A stretch of 12,960 nt of DNA from JAGXLC01 sp964461045 (GCA_964461045.1 CAYWSJ010000092.1:1-12960); one strand, 5' to 3'; positions 1 through 7,330 are shown, counted from the first letter of the stretch. A program made the numbers and translations. The notes: a model not told the origin generated them from the letters alone.

Positions 1-677
1 GTAATTTTATCTTCTTCTCCGGTTATTAGTAAGAGTGGAATATTAATTTTCTTAATCTCTTTTAGGTTACTGCTTTTCAGCAAGGAGCTGTCAGCTTCAA
101 AACTCAGAAAGGGTTTTAAAAACCATGGAAGGGCTGTTTCAGACCAGTCGTTCAAGTCAGTTATTGGACTTTCAAGCACAAGTGCTGCTATTTCTCGCTT
201 ATTGGCAGTATATGTGGCGAGAAATGAGCCCATAGAATGACCATGCAGAATGATATTTTCTGGTTCAATCTTTCGCTTTTTAACCAGGTATTTATAAGCA
301 GCAAGCGCATCAGATTTTATTCCATCAATGCTTGGACTGCCTTGGTTTTGACCATATCCCCTGTAATTAAAAACCATAAGATCAACATCCTGCTCCACAA
401 TGGAGGTGATGATGTGGTAAGATGTCTCTATAACAAACCCATTACCACCGAAATACAAAACTGTTTTCTCTGCACGGGGGTTGTCAACATACCATGCCTG
501 TAAATGAAGATTATCAGTTGTTTTAATTTTAATTTCTTCTGCTGTGTAAGGTTTTTGACTGAAAGACTCCAGGTTTATGGTTCGTTTTACATCAAAAACA
601 TCGCTCTCTTTAATCTCTATTGTTGTACAGGATGAAAATAAAAAAAGCAATCCCGCTATAATTGATAAATATCTCAT
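1..677 (-). CDS. Alpha/beta hydrolase lipoprotein, 3' end beyond the window
   Basis: This is a serine hydrolase of the alpha/beta-fold type (BEM46/YfhR-like), substrate unknown. Reading the minus strand from ATG 677 gives 225 uninterrupted codons to the window edge. Residues 1-17 form a short lipoprotein signal ending LFSSC, with Cys17 as the lipidation site, so the enzyme is probably anchored in the envelope facing the periplasm or exterior. The core motifs are in order: GGNG (77-80, oxyanion-hole loop), NYRGYG (104-109), nucleophile elbow GHSMG with Ser148 (146-150), and a likely acid Asp223 in TGEED just before the edge. The catalytic His should lie off-window. The gene is divergent from the U32 gene across a 162-bp spacer. 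A weak TATAATTG (706-713, minus) resembles the -7 element with one mismatch. The family assignment is firm; the physiological role is unknown. Confidence 0.9.
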   Translation of the reverse strand, partial: MRYLSIIAGLLFLFSSCTTIEIKESDVFDVKRTINLESFSQKPYTAEEIKIKTTDNLHLQAWYVDNPRAEKTVLYFGGNGFVIETSYHIITSIVEQDVDLMVFNYRGYGQNQGSPSIDGIKSDALAAYKYLVKKRKIEPENIILHGHSMGSFLATYTANKREIAALVLESPITDLNDWSETALPWFLKPFLSFEADSSLLKSSNLKEIKKINIPLLLITGEEDKI

Positions 678-799
678 TTTGAATGAATTTATATTAATCA
701 GCTAACAATTATAATGGCAATTTGTTGAAGAATTTTTAATGACTTTCATGGCTCTGCTATTTGGTAGTTGTTTTCTGAGAAATAAAAAGAAAGGATACC

Positions 800-832
800 T
801 TTAAAATAATTCATGATTCTGTAGTACCTTTG
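800..832 (+). promoter_or_regulatory. Bacteroidota-type promoter for the U32 gene
   Basis: TACCTTTG at 825-832 matches the -7 element TAnnTTTG exactly. TTTA at 800-803 is a three-of-four match to the -33 TTTG with a 21-bp spacer, inside the usual range. Initiation would fall about 4-8 bases after the -7 box, almost at ATG 840, implying a leader of only a few bases. A second TACCTTT at 796-802 lacks the final G. The assignment comes from motif matching only. Confidence 0.55.
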
Positions 833-839
833 CTTCGGT

Positions 840-2831
840 ATGGATAAAAAAAACACAAAACCGGAACTTCTATTGCCTGCCGGGAACACAGAGGCTTTTT
901 ACGCTGCTGTTGAAGGCGGAGCCGATGCAGTGTATTTTGGACTTAAACAATTCAATGCCAGGGAAAGAGCAGACAACTTCGGCTATCCCGAACTTTTAAG
1001 TCTGCTCGGAGAAGCACGCAAACACAACATCAAAACATATCTCACACTGAACACCCTGATTAAAAACAGGGAATTACCTGATTTGCTGGATACACTTTAC
1101 GCTGTTTCGCAAACCGATGTGTCTGCGGTAATAATTCAGGATTGGGGCGTTTATAACCTTCTAAAAAGCCATTTTAAAAATTTAGCCATTCACGGCAGTA
1201 CCCAAATGGCAAACCACAACTCTGTTGGTGCTGAATTTTCTCATAAGAAAGGATTTGAGAGAATCATCATGGCGAGAGAATTAACCAGGAAAGAGCTAAC
1301 CCAAATCAGCCAGAAAAGCAACATTGAACTTGAGCTTTTTGTCCACGGCGCCTTGTGTTACTCCTTCTCTGGGATGTGCCTCTTTAGTAGTTACCTTGGC
1401 GGAATGAGCGCCAATCGAGGGATGTGCATGCAACCCTGCCGGCGGCTTTATTCGACAGACAAAACCAAAAAATACATCTTTAGTCTGAAAGACAACCAGC
1501 TAATTGACTATGTGCCGCAACTAATAAAGATGGGCATCAGCTCGCTAAAGGTTGAAGGAAGACTCAAACCTGCCGAATATGTATACCGTGTGGCCAGGGC
1601 TTACAGAATGGCCCTTGACCTCCCGGAAAAACTGGATGAAGCCAGGGAGATGCTGAACTACGACCTGGGAAGAGAAAAAACCGGGTACTTTTTTGGTGGC
1701 CAGGTGGAGAATGCCATAACACAAAATCCTTCCACAGGTAAATTTGCAGGTAAAGTGGTTGAAAAAAGCAATGATGCTGTATGGCTGCAAGGCAAAGAAA
1801 AGCTGGAGAAGGGCAACCGCCTATGGATTCGCTCTCCGGAAGGGAAAAGCAGGAAAGCCATAAAAATCAAAGAGATTAAAACCGAACAAGGAAAGACAAA
1901 GATCCTGGGAGCATATCCTGAAATAAAGAAGAACGACCTGGTTTACCTGGCTAACTTCCGGCAAAAAAAGTTTCAGAATAAATTTGAACCCTCCGGAAAA
2001 TCAATCAAAGAAAAAATGCCGGATGACCAGAAGAAAAAAATTCTGCATCATTTAAGCAAACCCAAAAAGCTGAACAAGACTCAACTTTTCCTACGCATCG
2101 ACAGCATTAAATGGTTGAAAAAAGTACCTTTCAGGGAAATCGACAACCTGGTTATTAACCTGTCGGCAAAAGAATGGGAGGCACTGGACCTTTCTGCTTT
2201 TATTTTAAAAAAGAATGCCCAAAAAATATTTTTTGAGCTGCCTGGATTCATTCCTGAAGGCCGGATTCCTTTTTACAAAAATCTGCTCCGTCAGATGCAT
2301 CAAAAGGGATTTACAAATTTCATGCTCAGCCATCTTTCTCAAAAACAGCTTGTCCCGGAAAACTCTATTATAGCTGTTAATGAAAACGTGTATGTATTGA
2401 ATGACGCAGCCGTAAACCAACTGGACAAGGAAGGAATCAAGCTATTTACCTATCCGCTGGAAAACAACAGGGATAATTTACTGGATATGAAAAACCGCAA
2501 AGGGATTGTACCTGTGTATTTTTTTCCACGGCTTTTTTACTCAAGGATGCCTGTGCGTGTCAACGATGAGAACAACCAGTTAAAAGACGACAAAGGGTAT
2601 TCATTCCGAAAACAGACAAAAAACGGGATGACCATCATTACACCTGAACAACCGGTGAGCCTGTTCCAATACAAAAAAGAACTAACCAACAAAGGTTTTG
2701 GCCGTTTCCTGATTGATGTCTCACACGAAAAACCCTCCGGGAACAGAATCAATACCCTTATTAAAAATTTCCGTCAATCCTCGCAAATTCAGCCCTCTAC
2801 AAATTTTAATTTCAAGAAAGGGTTGACCTGA
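840..2831 (+). CDS. Peptidase U32 family protein (RlhA/TrhP-like RNA hydroxylation enzyme)
   Basis: Despite the name 'peptidase U32', characterised relatives (E. coli RlhA and TrhP) are prephenate-dependent enzymes that hydroxylate RNA: 23S rRNA C2501 and tRNA wobble uridine respectively. The N-terminus PELLLPAGN (8-16) and GGADAVYFG (26-34) begin the family's barrel domain. ELFVHGALC (165-173) followed by SGMC (177-180) is the U32 signature, with Phe where the PROSITE pattern usually has a smaller aliphatic. Cys173, Cys180, Cys196 and Cys200 form the expected four-Cys set for an iron-sulfur cluster. SLKVEGRLKPAEYV (235-248) is the conserved barrel end. The remaining 400 residues form the long C-terminal extension; at 663 residues the protein is RlhA-length (E. 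coli 653), not TrhP-length (about 450). The start at 840 is right because family homology begins within eight codons and the next Met is residue 123. No Shine-Dalgarno is visible. Which RNA it modifies is inference. Confidence 0.93.
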   Translation: MDKKNTKPELLLPAGNTEAFYAAVEGGADAVYFGLKQFNARERADNFGYPELLSLLGEARKHNIKTYLTLNTLIKNRELPDLLDTLYAVSQTDVSAVIIQDWGVYNLLKSHFKNLAIHGSTQMANHNSVGAEFSHKKGFERIIMARELTRKELTQISQKSNIELELFVHGALCYSFSGMCLFSSYLGGMSANRGMCMQPCRRLYSTDKTKKYIFSLKDNQLIDYVPQLIKMGISSLKVEGRLKPAEYVYRVARAYRMALDLPEKLDEAREMLNYDLGREKTGYFFGGQVENAITQNPSTGKFAGKVVEKSNDAVWLQGKEKLEKGNRLWIRSPEGKSRKAIKIKEIKTEQGKTKILGAYPEIKKNDLVYLANFRQKKFQNKFEPSGKSIKEKMPDDQKKKILHHLSKPKKLNKTQLFLRIDSIKWLKKVPFREIDNLVINLSAKEWEALDLSAFILKKNAQKIFFELPGFIPEGRIPFYKNLLRQMHQKGFTNFMLSHLSQKQLVPENSIIAVNENVYVLNDAAVNQLDKEGIKLFTYPLENNRDNLLDMKNRKGIVPVYFFPRLFYSRMPVRVNDENNQLKDDKGYSFRKQTKNGMTIITPEQPVSLFQYKKELTNKGFGRFLIDVSHEKPSGNRINTLIKNFRQSSQIQPSTNFNFKKGLT

Positions 2832-3167
2832 ATTTTTCTTTAAACGTCCAGCTAAAAAGAATTTAATAAAGTGTTTATTTTTGACGTTTTTTGCATTTTT
2901 ATGAGGGATTGGGTTCTGCAATTTATAAATCCCGCAAGTATCCAGATCATCAGGTATTGAAAAATTTTGTTTATCTTTTAACTTATAGTTAGGTCTTTTC
3001 GGAACATATTGTCCGTTATCAGCTACTTTTCCACGCTCAAAAAAATGTTCTATCCCGAGTAGTGAACATGATTCCGGAAAAGTAATGGCAATTAAAACAA
3101 CAATAATAATTGTTCTTACTGGAAATTTTGAGAGTCCGAAAGGATAACTGTTCATTACAGTCTTCAT
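2721..3167 (-). CDS. Small putative membrane-anchored or exported protein, probably 3'-truncated
   Basis: This 148-codon frame has no recognised domain. Residues 18-30 are hydrophobic, followed by Cys34 in PESC, a poor lipobox (Pro at -3, Glu at -2), so lipidation is doubtful and a membrane anchor is equally possible. The stretch around YVPKRPNYKLKDK (54-66) and IPDDLDTCGIYKL (71-83) resembles, from memory, a family of short Bacteroidota lipoproteins; KHFIKFFLAGRL (98-109) may be the start of that family's conserved second half. From about residue 113 the frame is simply the antisense of the last 110 bases of the U32 gene, which suggests its own 3' end has been lost. The start is uncertain: the -7-like box at 3170-3177 almost touches ATG 3167, so the in-frame ATG at 3155 (Met5) is a better start if that promoter is real. 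It may be a decaying gene. Confidence 0.42.
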   Translation of the reverse strand: MKTVMNSYPFGLSKFPVRTIIIVVLIAITFPESCSLLGIEHFFERGKVADNGQYVPKRPNYKLKDKQNFSIPDDLDTCGIYKLQNPIPHKNAKNVKNKHFIKFFLAGRLKKNSGQPFLEIKICRGLNLRGLTEIFNKGIDSVPGGFFV

Positions 3168-3169
3168 GT

Positions 3170-3177
3170 CAAAGGTA
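3170..3177 (-). promoter_or_regulatory. Possible -7 element for the small minus-strand gene
   Basis: On the minus strand this reads TACCTTTG, an exact TAnnTTTG match identical to the box before the U32 gene. No good TTTG-like -33 element is present 19-21 bp further upstream. It lies two bases before ATG 3167 and 14 bases before ATG 3155. Confidence 0.35.
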
Positions 3178-3324
3178 AAAAAATAGTTAAGTTTTAATCT
3201 TTTCTAATGATCCCGTTGGTTAGAGGTTGCAAAAGTGAACACCAATTTTGATATAGGATGACAAAAAACTTCAATTTCAGTCCAAATACATATGTTGTAA
3301 GCAAGCCTCTTGAGAGAAAAATTT

Positions 3325-3338
3325 GTGAATATAATCAC
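3325..3338. promoter_or_regulatory. Operator-like palindrome, distal copy
   Basis: GTGAATATAATCAC is an inverted repeat of the form GTGA-N6-TCAC. It differs from the downstream copy (3357-3370) at only two central positions. The form resembles half-sites of CRP/FNR-family regulators (TGTGA-N6-TCACA); here the 5' side is TGTGA and the 3' side TCACT. Its centre lies 32 bp from that of the second copy, about three helical turns. Regulator identity is inference. Confidence 0.45.
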
Positions 3339-3347
3339 TAAAAAATA

Positions 3348-3379
3348 TAACTTACAGTGAATAAATTCACCAAAAGTTA
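3348..3379. promoter_or_regulatory. Operator-like extended palindrome overlapping the -33 region
   Basis: The core GTGAAT-AA-ATTCAC spans 3357-3370. Beyond three unpaired bases on each side the symmetry resumes with TAACTT (3348-3353) and AAGTTA (3374-3379), so 12 of 15 positions per arm are complementary about the centre 3363.5. It ends just before the -7 box at 3381 and covers the place where a -33 element should be. That position suits a repressor that blocks initiation or an activator that replaces a missing -33 contact. It precedes the expected transcription start, so a DNA site is more likely than an RNA hairpin. Confidence 0.5.
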
Positions 3380-3380
3380 G

Positions 3381-3388
3381 TATATTTG
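3381..3388 (+). promoter_or_regulatory. -7 promoter element of the DUF4143 ATPase gene
   Basis: TATATTTG matches TAnnTTTG exactly. No TTTG is found 19-21 bp upstream; that region is occupied by the palindrome. The TTG at 3386-3388, which could be read as an upstream start codon, is part of this box, supporting ATG 3398 as the start with a leader of only a few bases. Confidence 0.5.
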
Positions 3389-3397
3389 AATAAAAAA

Positions 3398-4513
3398 ATG
3401 TATAAAAGATATATAGAGGAGAAAATTTCCAATAAGACAAGCAAAGGTAAAGCAATAATAGTGGTTGGACCAAGACAAGTTGGAAAAACTACTTTACTGA
3501 AAACTATATTAGGATCAAAAGATTATTTGTTTTTAGACGGAGATAATCCTAAAGTTCGGAGTTTGTTAGATAACCCAAATACTGAAGAAATTAAAAATAT
3601 AATAGGTAAGCATAAGCTGGTTTTTATTGATGAAGCCCAAAGAATACCAGGAATTGGACTAACTATGAAAATAATAACTGATCAATTTAAAGAAGTTCAG
3701 TTATTTACAAGTGGGTCTTCATCCTTTGATTTATCAAATAAAATAAATGAACCACTGACTGGGAGGAAATGGGAGTATCAATTATATCCGATAAGCTGGG
3801 AAGAATTTGAAAACCATCATGGATATCTATACTCAGAACAACAATTAGAGGATAGACTACTTTATGGATTTTATCCGGATATTTTAAATAATCCAGGTGA
3901 AGAAAAAAGCATTTTAAAAAACTTAGTGAATAGTTACCTTTACCGTGATATTTTAGCCTATTCGGAAATTAGAAAACCTGAAGTATTAGATAAATTGGTT
4001 CAGGCTCTTGCTTTACAAGTAGGGAACGAAGTGAATTATACAGAATTATCACAGATAGTAAACGTGGATAAGAATACGATAAGCAAGTATATTGATATAT
4101 TGCAAAAAGGTTATGTAATATTCAAGTTAGGCAGTTTTAGCAGGAATATTCGCAATGAGATCAAAACCAATAAAAAGATTTATTTTTATGATAATGGTGT
4201 CAGGAATATGGTTATAGGTAATTTTGATCCCTTAGAATTAAGAACAGACAGAGGAGCGATTTGGGAGAATTTTTTAATTTCAGAAAGGATCAAACAGAAC
4301 GAATATAAAGAGAGCCTGGCAAAAACTTATTTCTGGAGGACAAAACAACAGCAAGAAGTAGATTTTGTTGAGGATAAGGCAGGTAAGATCTATGGATATG
4401 AATTTAAATGGAATAATAAAAAGGTTAAGTTGCCAAGAAGTTTTGTAGAATCTTATAATGCAAATGGAAAAGTAATTGATACGAAAAATTTCAGGGAGTT
4501 TGTGATAATATAA
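3398..4513 (+). CDS. ATP-binding protein, AAA-type ATPase with DUF4143 region
   Basis: This family of single-gene ATPases is common in bacteria and archaea and often accessory; its function is not established. From ATG 3398 the protein has 371 residues. Walker A GPRQVGKTT is at 24-32, LFLDGD at 44-49, Walker B LVFIDEAQR at 74-82, a sensor-like TSGSS at 104-108, and GRKWEYQLYPISWEEF at 122-137, which is typical of the family. A helix-turn-helix-like segment follows (about 213-237, YTELSQIVNVDKNTISKYI). The C-terminal part contains EVDFV (320-324) and YEFKW (334-338), an arrangement like the D...ExK core of PD-(D/E)XK nucleases, often seen in this family. TTG 3386 is an alternative in-frame start but lies within the -7 box. 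The gene is conspicuously AT-rich: three sampled 60-base blocks count 27-33% GC, against 40-53% in sampled U32 and pbpC blocks. That and the adjacent transposase remnant suggest horizontal acquisition. No partner gene is present. Confidence 0.9.
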   Translation: MYKRYIEEKISNKTSKGKAIIVVGPRQVGKTTLLKTILGSKDYLFLDGDNPKVRSLLDNPNTEEIKNIIGKHKLVFIDEAQRIPGIGLTMKIITDQFKEVQLFTSGSSSFDLSNKINEPLTGRKWEYQLYPISWEEFENHHGYLYSEQQLEDRLLYGFYPDILNNPGEEKSILKNLVNSYLYRDILAYSEIRKPEVLDKLVQALALQVGNEVNYTELSQIVNVDKNTISKYIDILQKGYVIFKLGSFSRNIRNEIKTNKKIYFYDNGVRNMVIGNFDPLELRTDRGAIWENFLISERIKQNEYKESLAKTYFWRTKQQQEVDFVEDKAGKIYGYEFKWNNKKVKLPRSFVESYNANGKVIDTKNFREFVII

Positions 4514-4542
4514 CCGGCCAGCGTTAATTTGCCTTAAATAAG

Positions 4543-4686
4543 ATGGAACACACGTATTCATGTGTCTGGGTACACCTTATCTGGGCTACAAAAAATCGTG
4601 AAAGGATTTTATATAAAGATCAGGGGCAAAAACTGTTTGATTTCCTGATAAATAAAGACAAAGAGGTTATGGAGCCTGTTCAGTGA
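4543..4686 (+). pseudogene. IS200/IS605-type (Y1) transposase, N-terminal fragment
   Basis: ATG 4543 opens a 47-residue frame. Its segment CVWVHLIWATKNRERIL (residues 7-23) closely matches the N-terminus of IS200-family single-strand transposases, where the first strand and helix of the Y1 fold read 'WIHLVWATKNRE'. LFDFLINKDKE (31-41) fits the following helix. A complete enzyme has about 140-150 residues with an HUH motif (usually DHVH) and a catalytic Tyr; neither appears here or in any frame up to 4890, so the gene is truncated and cannot transpose. It starts 29 bases after the ATPase stop on the same strand. The identification rests on one short but characteristic motif. Confidence 0.75.
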
Positions 4687-4890
4687 GCGCATCAGTTTAC
4701 CATGCTTCAGCATGATGTTATCTCCAGGCGCAAAACATTGATATTCAGATGTTTCTCGCAAGGCTGGCACCGCTATTCATCGGGACATCAGCAATTAGTC
4801 ACACAACAGTATTCCCAGCCGGCTTTCATCCTGAAGACAATTATATTCCAGATTTCTACACTGGCCTACACTGCATCAGCCATATCCAGC
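4687..4890. other. Unassigned spacer between the transposase stub and pbpC
   Basis: No convincing gene is seen. A perfect short inverted repeat, CATGC-TTCA-GCATG, lies at 4701-4714 and could be a vestige of an IS200-type subterminal hairpin, though it is too short to be sure. CTACACTG occurs twice, ten bases apart (4856-4863 and 4866-4873). Two overlapping plus-strand frames run from here into the antisense of pbpC but show no recognisable family. No clear terminator for pbpC is seen on the minus strand. Confidence 0.4.
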
Positions 4891-7299
4891 TTATTGTTCT
4901 TTTGCCTGGGTATAAAATTTTATTTCATCGCGGTTTCCTGATTTGTCTATCACTGACAATCTGTGCCAGCCGGGGGTGATATCCACAGCCCTGGAATGCT
5001 GATCAACAGTCTTGCCCAGGTACTTATCATCCAGATACCAGAAAAGCGTTGCCTGTTCTTTGATGTGTGCAGCACGCAGGATAAGTTTTTGTTTCTTGCC
5101 TTTGAAATCTCTTGGCACCCAAATTTTGCCATTGGGTTCCGGATAAATAATTTGTATGGTGGTCTCTTTATGCGTTGCCGGGCAGCTTGGTTTGTGCGGA
5201 GGCAGCTTAGTAATGACCTGTCCCCTGGAACGCAAAAAGCTTGCAATACGTGGTGGAAATTGTAATATCTTTTTAGCATGATGTCCTTCCTCCCAGCATT
5301 TAGAGCAAACGCGGTATTCTTCTTTCTCATCAACAAAGATTTTTTTGTGATACGGACACATTTTCAAGGGTTTCATATTTAGAGGCGCATCTACATATTG
5401 GGTGTTCTCACAGTTGGGTCCGGCCAAAAATCCTGTTTCTTTGCACATTTCCACCTTTATCAGATCATCATAGGGTTTCTGAAACCATTTCATTTCCGAA
5501 TCATGCGGCAGATGATTAAGAATTTTGAATAAAAGAGGTCCGGCACTTTGAGTACCCGAAAGGTTCACATTACCCTCACCAGAAAAGTTTCCAACCCACA
5601 CAGCAATAGTCCATTGTGGCGAAACGCCAACAGCCCAGGCATCTTTATGCCCGTAACTGGTGCCGGTTTTCCACGCGATAGGCTTTTGCGTGCTGTAATG
5701 TTCCCAGAACAACTCCACTCCCGGTCGCTGCAGGTCTTTCAATATTTCAAGCGTTAAGTAACAAGCACCCGGACTGATAAGTGTAGAAGGACTCCCCTCC
5801 TGTATCTTCTCTGATTTTTGCACAACCTGCAGGTCTGAAAACTTCCCGTATTGCCCCAGGCCCCTGAACATAGCAGCCATATCCCAAAGGGTCACTTCTG
5901 CCCCACCAATAATCAACGGTAAACCATAATCATCGGCACTGCGGAATAATGTGCTTAACCCGGCTGTTTCAAGAAATGAATAAAACTGGTACAAACCGTA
6001 TGTATTGAGTAGCCTGACTGCCGGCACATTCAATGATTTTGTCAAGGCCTTTTCCGCCCTTACCACGCCCATAAACTTCTCACTGGCATTGCTGGGTGAA
6101 AAAGCATCAAAATAAGTTGGTACATCTTTCATGAGTGTTTTGGGCAGAATAATGCCCTCATCCATGCTCAGGGCATACAAAAAAGGTTTCAGGAGAGAAC
6201 CGGAAGAGCGTGGTGAGGTAACGCCATCAACCTGGCCTTCCGATCTACGCTCAAAAAAATCTTTAGAACCGATATAACTTCTTACTTTCCCTGTTTTTGT
6301 TTCTGCAACAAGCACTGCACCATTGGTAATGCCCAGTTGTTCAAGATAATGCAAATGATCCTTTGTAAGGTCTGAAACCACCTGCTGCAACCCGATATCC
6401 AGGGTCGTCTGAATCACTTTCCTTGATTTTCCGTATTTATGATTAAGCTTCCTGGTAAGATGCGGAGCATGGAATTCAAATGGAATAACCTGCCGGGGAA
6501 TATTCTCCATCTTTGAAAGTTGACAAGTGTTGGAATCGATAACTTCTTTTTTCAGCAGTTTCTCCAGCAGGAAATTTCTTTTTTGTTCCAGCTTCTGAGC
6601 ATCGGCAGAGGGCGATATCAAACCAGGCGCATTGGGGAGTACAGCCAGTGTAGCAGCCTCACCCCAGGTAAGCTTGCGGGGTGATTTTCCAAAATATTTA
6701 TACGAAGCAGCCTGGTAACCGACAATATTGCCACCATAAGGAGCATGGTTAAGATACAAATGCAGAATCTCCTCTTTAGAATAATGGCACTCCAGCCGTA
6801 AAGCATCCAGCATCTCAATAATCTTGCTGAAATAATTCCGGTTTTTAGGATTGCGTAGTCTTGAAACCTGCATTGTTAAAGTGCTTGCTCCGCTAACAAT
6901 TTTTCCTGATTTTATATTCTGATAAGCAGCTCTCGCCAAAGAAAAAGGATTCACACCAGGGTGATATTCGAAATATTCGTCTTCAAAATAAACAACCGCT
7001 TTCTTCAGTTTGAAAGGGATGGTATCTGCTGTTTGTGGTGGCAAAAACCACTGATCGTTATCATTCAGAAATACACGAAGAAACTCACCATTCTTATCCT
7101 CTATAACTGTACTGTAATTTTCCGGGAACAGAGGTTTCTCCGGAGGGATAACCAACAGCAAACCAAATACAAAGAGAAGAAAAACCAATACCGCTCTATG
7201 TCTCTTCCCGAGTAAATAGGCATAAGCAAAATTGAAAATTTTTCTGCCATGGAAGAGGAATTCTTCCCAAATTCTATGACTTAAAAAGTTCAATTTCAT
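4891..7299 (-). CDS. pbpC: Penicillin-binding protein 1C (bifunctional glycosyltransferase/transpeptidase)
   Basis: PBP1C polymerises lipid II into glycan strands and carries a transpeptidase domain, anchored in the inner membrane facing the periplasm. Residues 35-52 are the membrane anchor. The GT51 domain shows EDEYFEYHPG (106-115, catalytic Glu106), GASTLTMQ (137-144), KEEILHLYLN (175-184) and EAATLAVLPNAPG (214-226). The transpeptidase domain shows Ser368-x-x-Lys371, SLN (422-424) and KTG (544-546), so both active sites look intact. The C-terminus (about 712-797) is the BiPBP_C domain that distinguishes PBP1C from PBP1A/1B. A Cys-rich linker precedes it: Cys619, 630, 648, 665 and 668. The 802-residue length is normal. 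It follows the alpha-2-macroglobulin gene after 76 bp, the arrangement known from many bacteria including E. coli yfhM-pbpC. A hairpin in the spacer may reduce its expression relative to the upstream gene. Confidence 0.96.
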   Translation of the reverse strand: MKLNFLSHRIWEEFLFHGRKIFNFAYAYLLGKRHRAVLVFLLFVFGLLLVIPPEKPLFPENYSTVIEDKNGEFLRVFLNDNDQWFLPPQTADTIPFKLKKAVVYFEDEYFEYHPGVNPFSLARAAYQNIKSGKIVSGASTLTMQVSRLRNPKNRNYFSKIIEMLDALRLECHYSKEEILHLYLNHAPYGGNIVGYQAASYKYFGKSPRKLTWGEAATLAVLPNAPGLISPSADAQKLEQKRNFLLEKLLKKEVIDSNTCQLSKMENIPRQVIPFEFHAPHLTRKLNHKYGKSRKVIQTTLDIGLQQVVSDLTKDHLHYLEQLGITNGAVLVAETKTGKVRSYIGSKDFFERRSEGQVDGVTSPRSSGSLLKPFLYALSMDEGIILPKTLMKDVPTYFDAFSPSNASEKFMGVVRAEKALTKSLNVPAVRLLNTYGLYQFYSFLETAGLSTLFRSADDYGLPLIIGGAEVTLWDMAAMFRGLGQYGKFSDLQVVQKSEKIQEGSPSTLISPGACYLTLEILKDLQRPGVELFWEHYSTQKPIAWKTGTSYGHKDAWAVGVSPQWTIAVWVGNFSGEGNVNLSGTQSAGPLLFKILNHLPHDSEMKWFQKPYDDLIKVEMCKETGFLAGPNCENTQYVDAPLNMKPLKMCPYHKKIFVDEKEEYRVCSKCWEEGHHAKKILQFPPRIASFLRSRGQVITKLPPHKPSCPATHKETTIQIIYPEPNGKIWVPRDFKGKKQKLILRAAHIKEQATLFWYLDDKYLGKTVDQHSRAVDITPGWHRLSVIDKSGNRDEIKFYTQAKEQ

Positions 7300-7305
7300 A
7301 TTTTA

Positions 7306-7309
7306 TCCT
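7306..7309 (-). promoter_or_regulatory. Shine-Dalgarno-like AGGA before pbpC
   Basis: On the minus strand AGGA lies six bases before ATG 7299. It is the only start in the window with such a match, and it fits a downstream operon gene needing its own initiation site. It supports the chosen start. Confidence 0.45.
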
Positions 7310-7330
7310 ATCCCTTAAAAAACTGTAATT

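Noticed and set aside
237..503. 88-codon plus-strand frame at the left end
   Set aside because: It is antisense to the hydrolase, whose minus-strand frame is unbroken and carries all expected catalytic motifs.
840..2831. U32 protein as a secreted collagenase-type protease
   Set aside because: There is no signal peptide, and the four-Cys set with RlhA-like length fits an intracellular RNA-hydroxylation enzyme better than the historic peptidase label.
3386..3397. TTG 3386 as start of the ATPase
   Set aside because: The TTG is part of the TATATTTG -7 box, so the transcript would begin after it. ATG 3398 keeps the whole domain.
3204..3473. 89-codon minus-strand frame before and inside the ATPase gene
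   Set aside because: It covers the ATPase start and Walker A region antisense, would erase the promoter and palindromes, and its residues look like random AT-rich translation.
4702..4979. Two overlapping plus-strand frames (4702-4941 and 4749-4979)
   Set aside because: Neither contains a recognisable motif or continues the transposase, and both run into the antisense of pbpC. The spacer is more likely debris.
4950..5336. 128-codon minus-strand frame within pbpC
   Set aside because: It is an out-of-frame copy of the pbpC linker and BiPBP_C region; the pbpC frame is intact through it.
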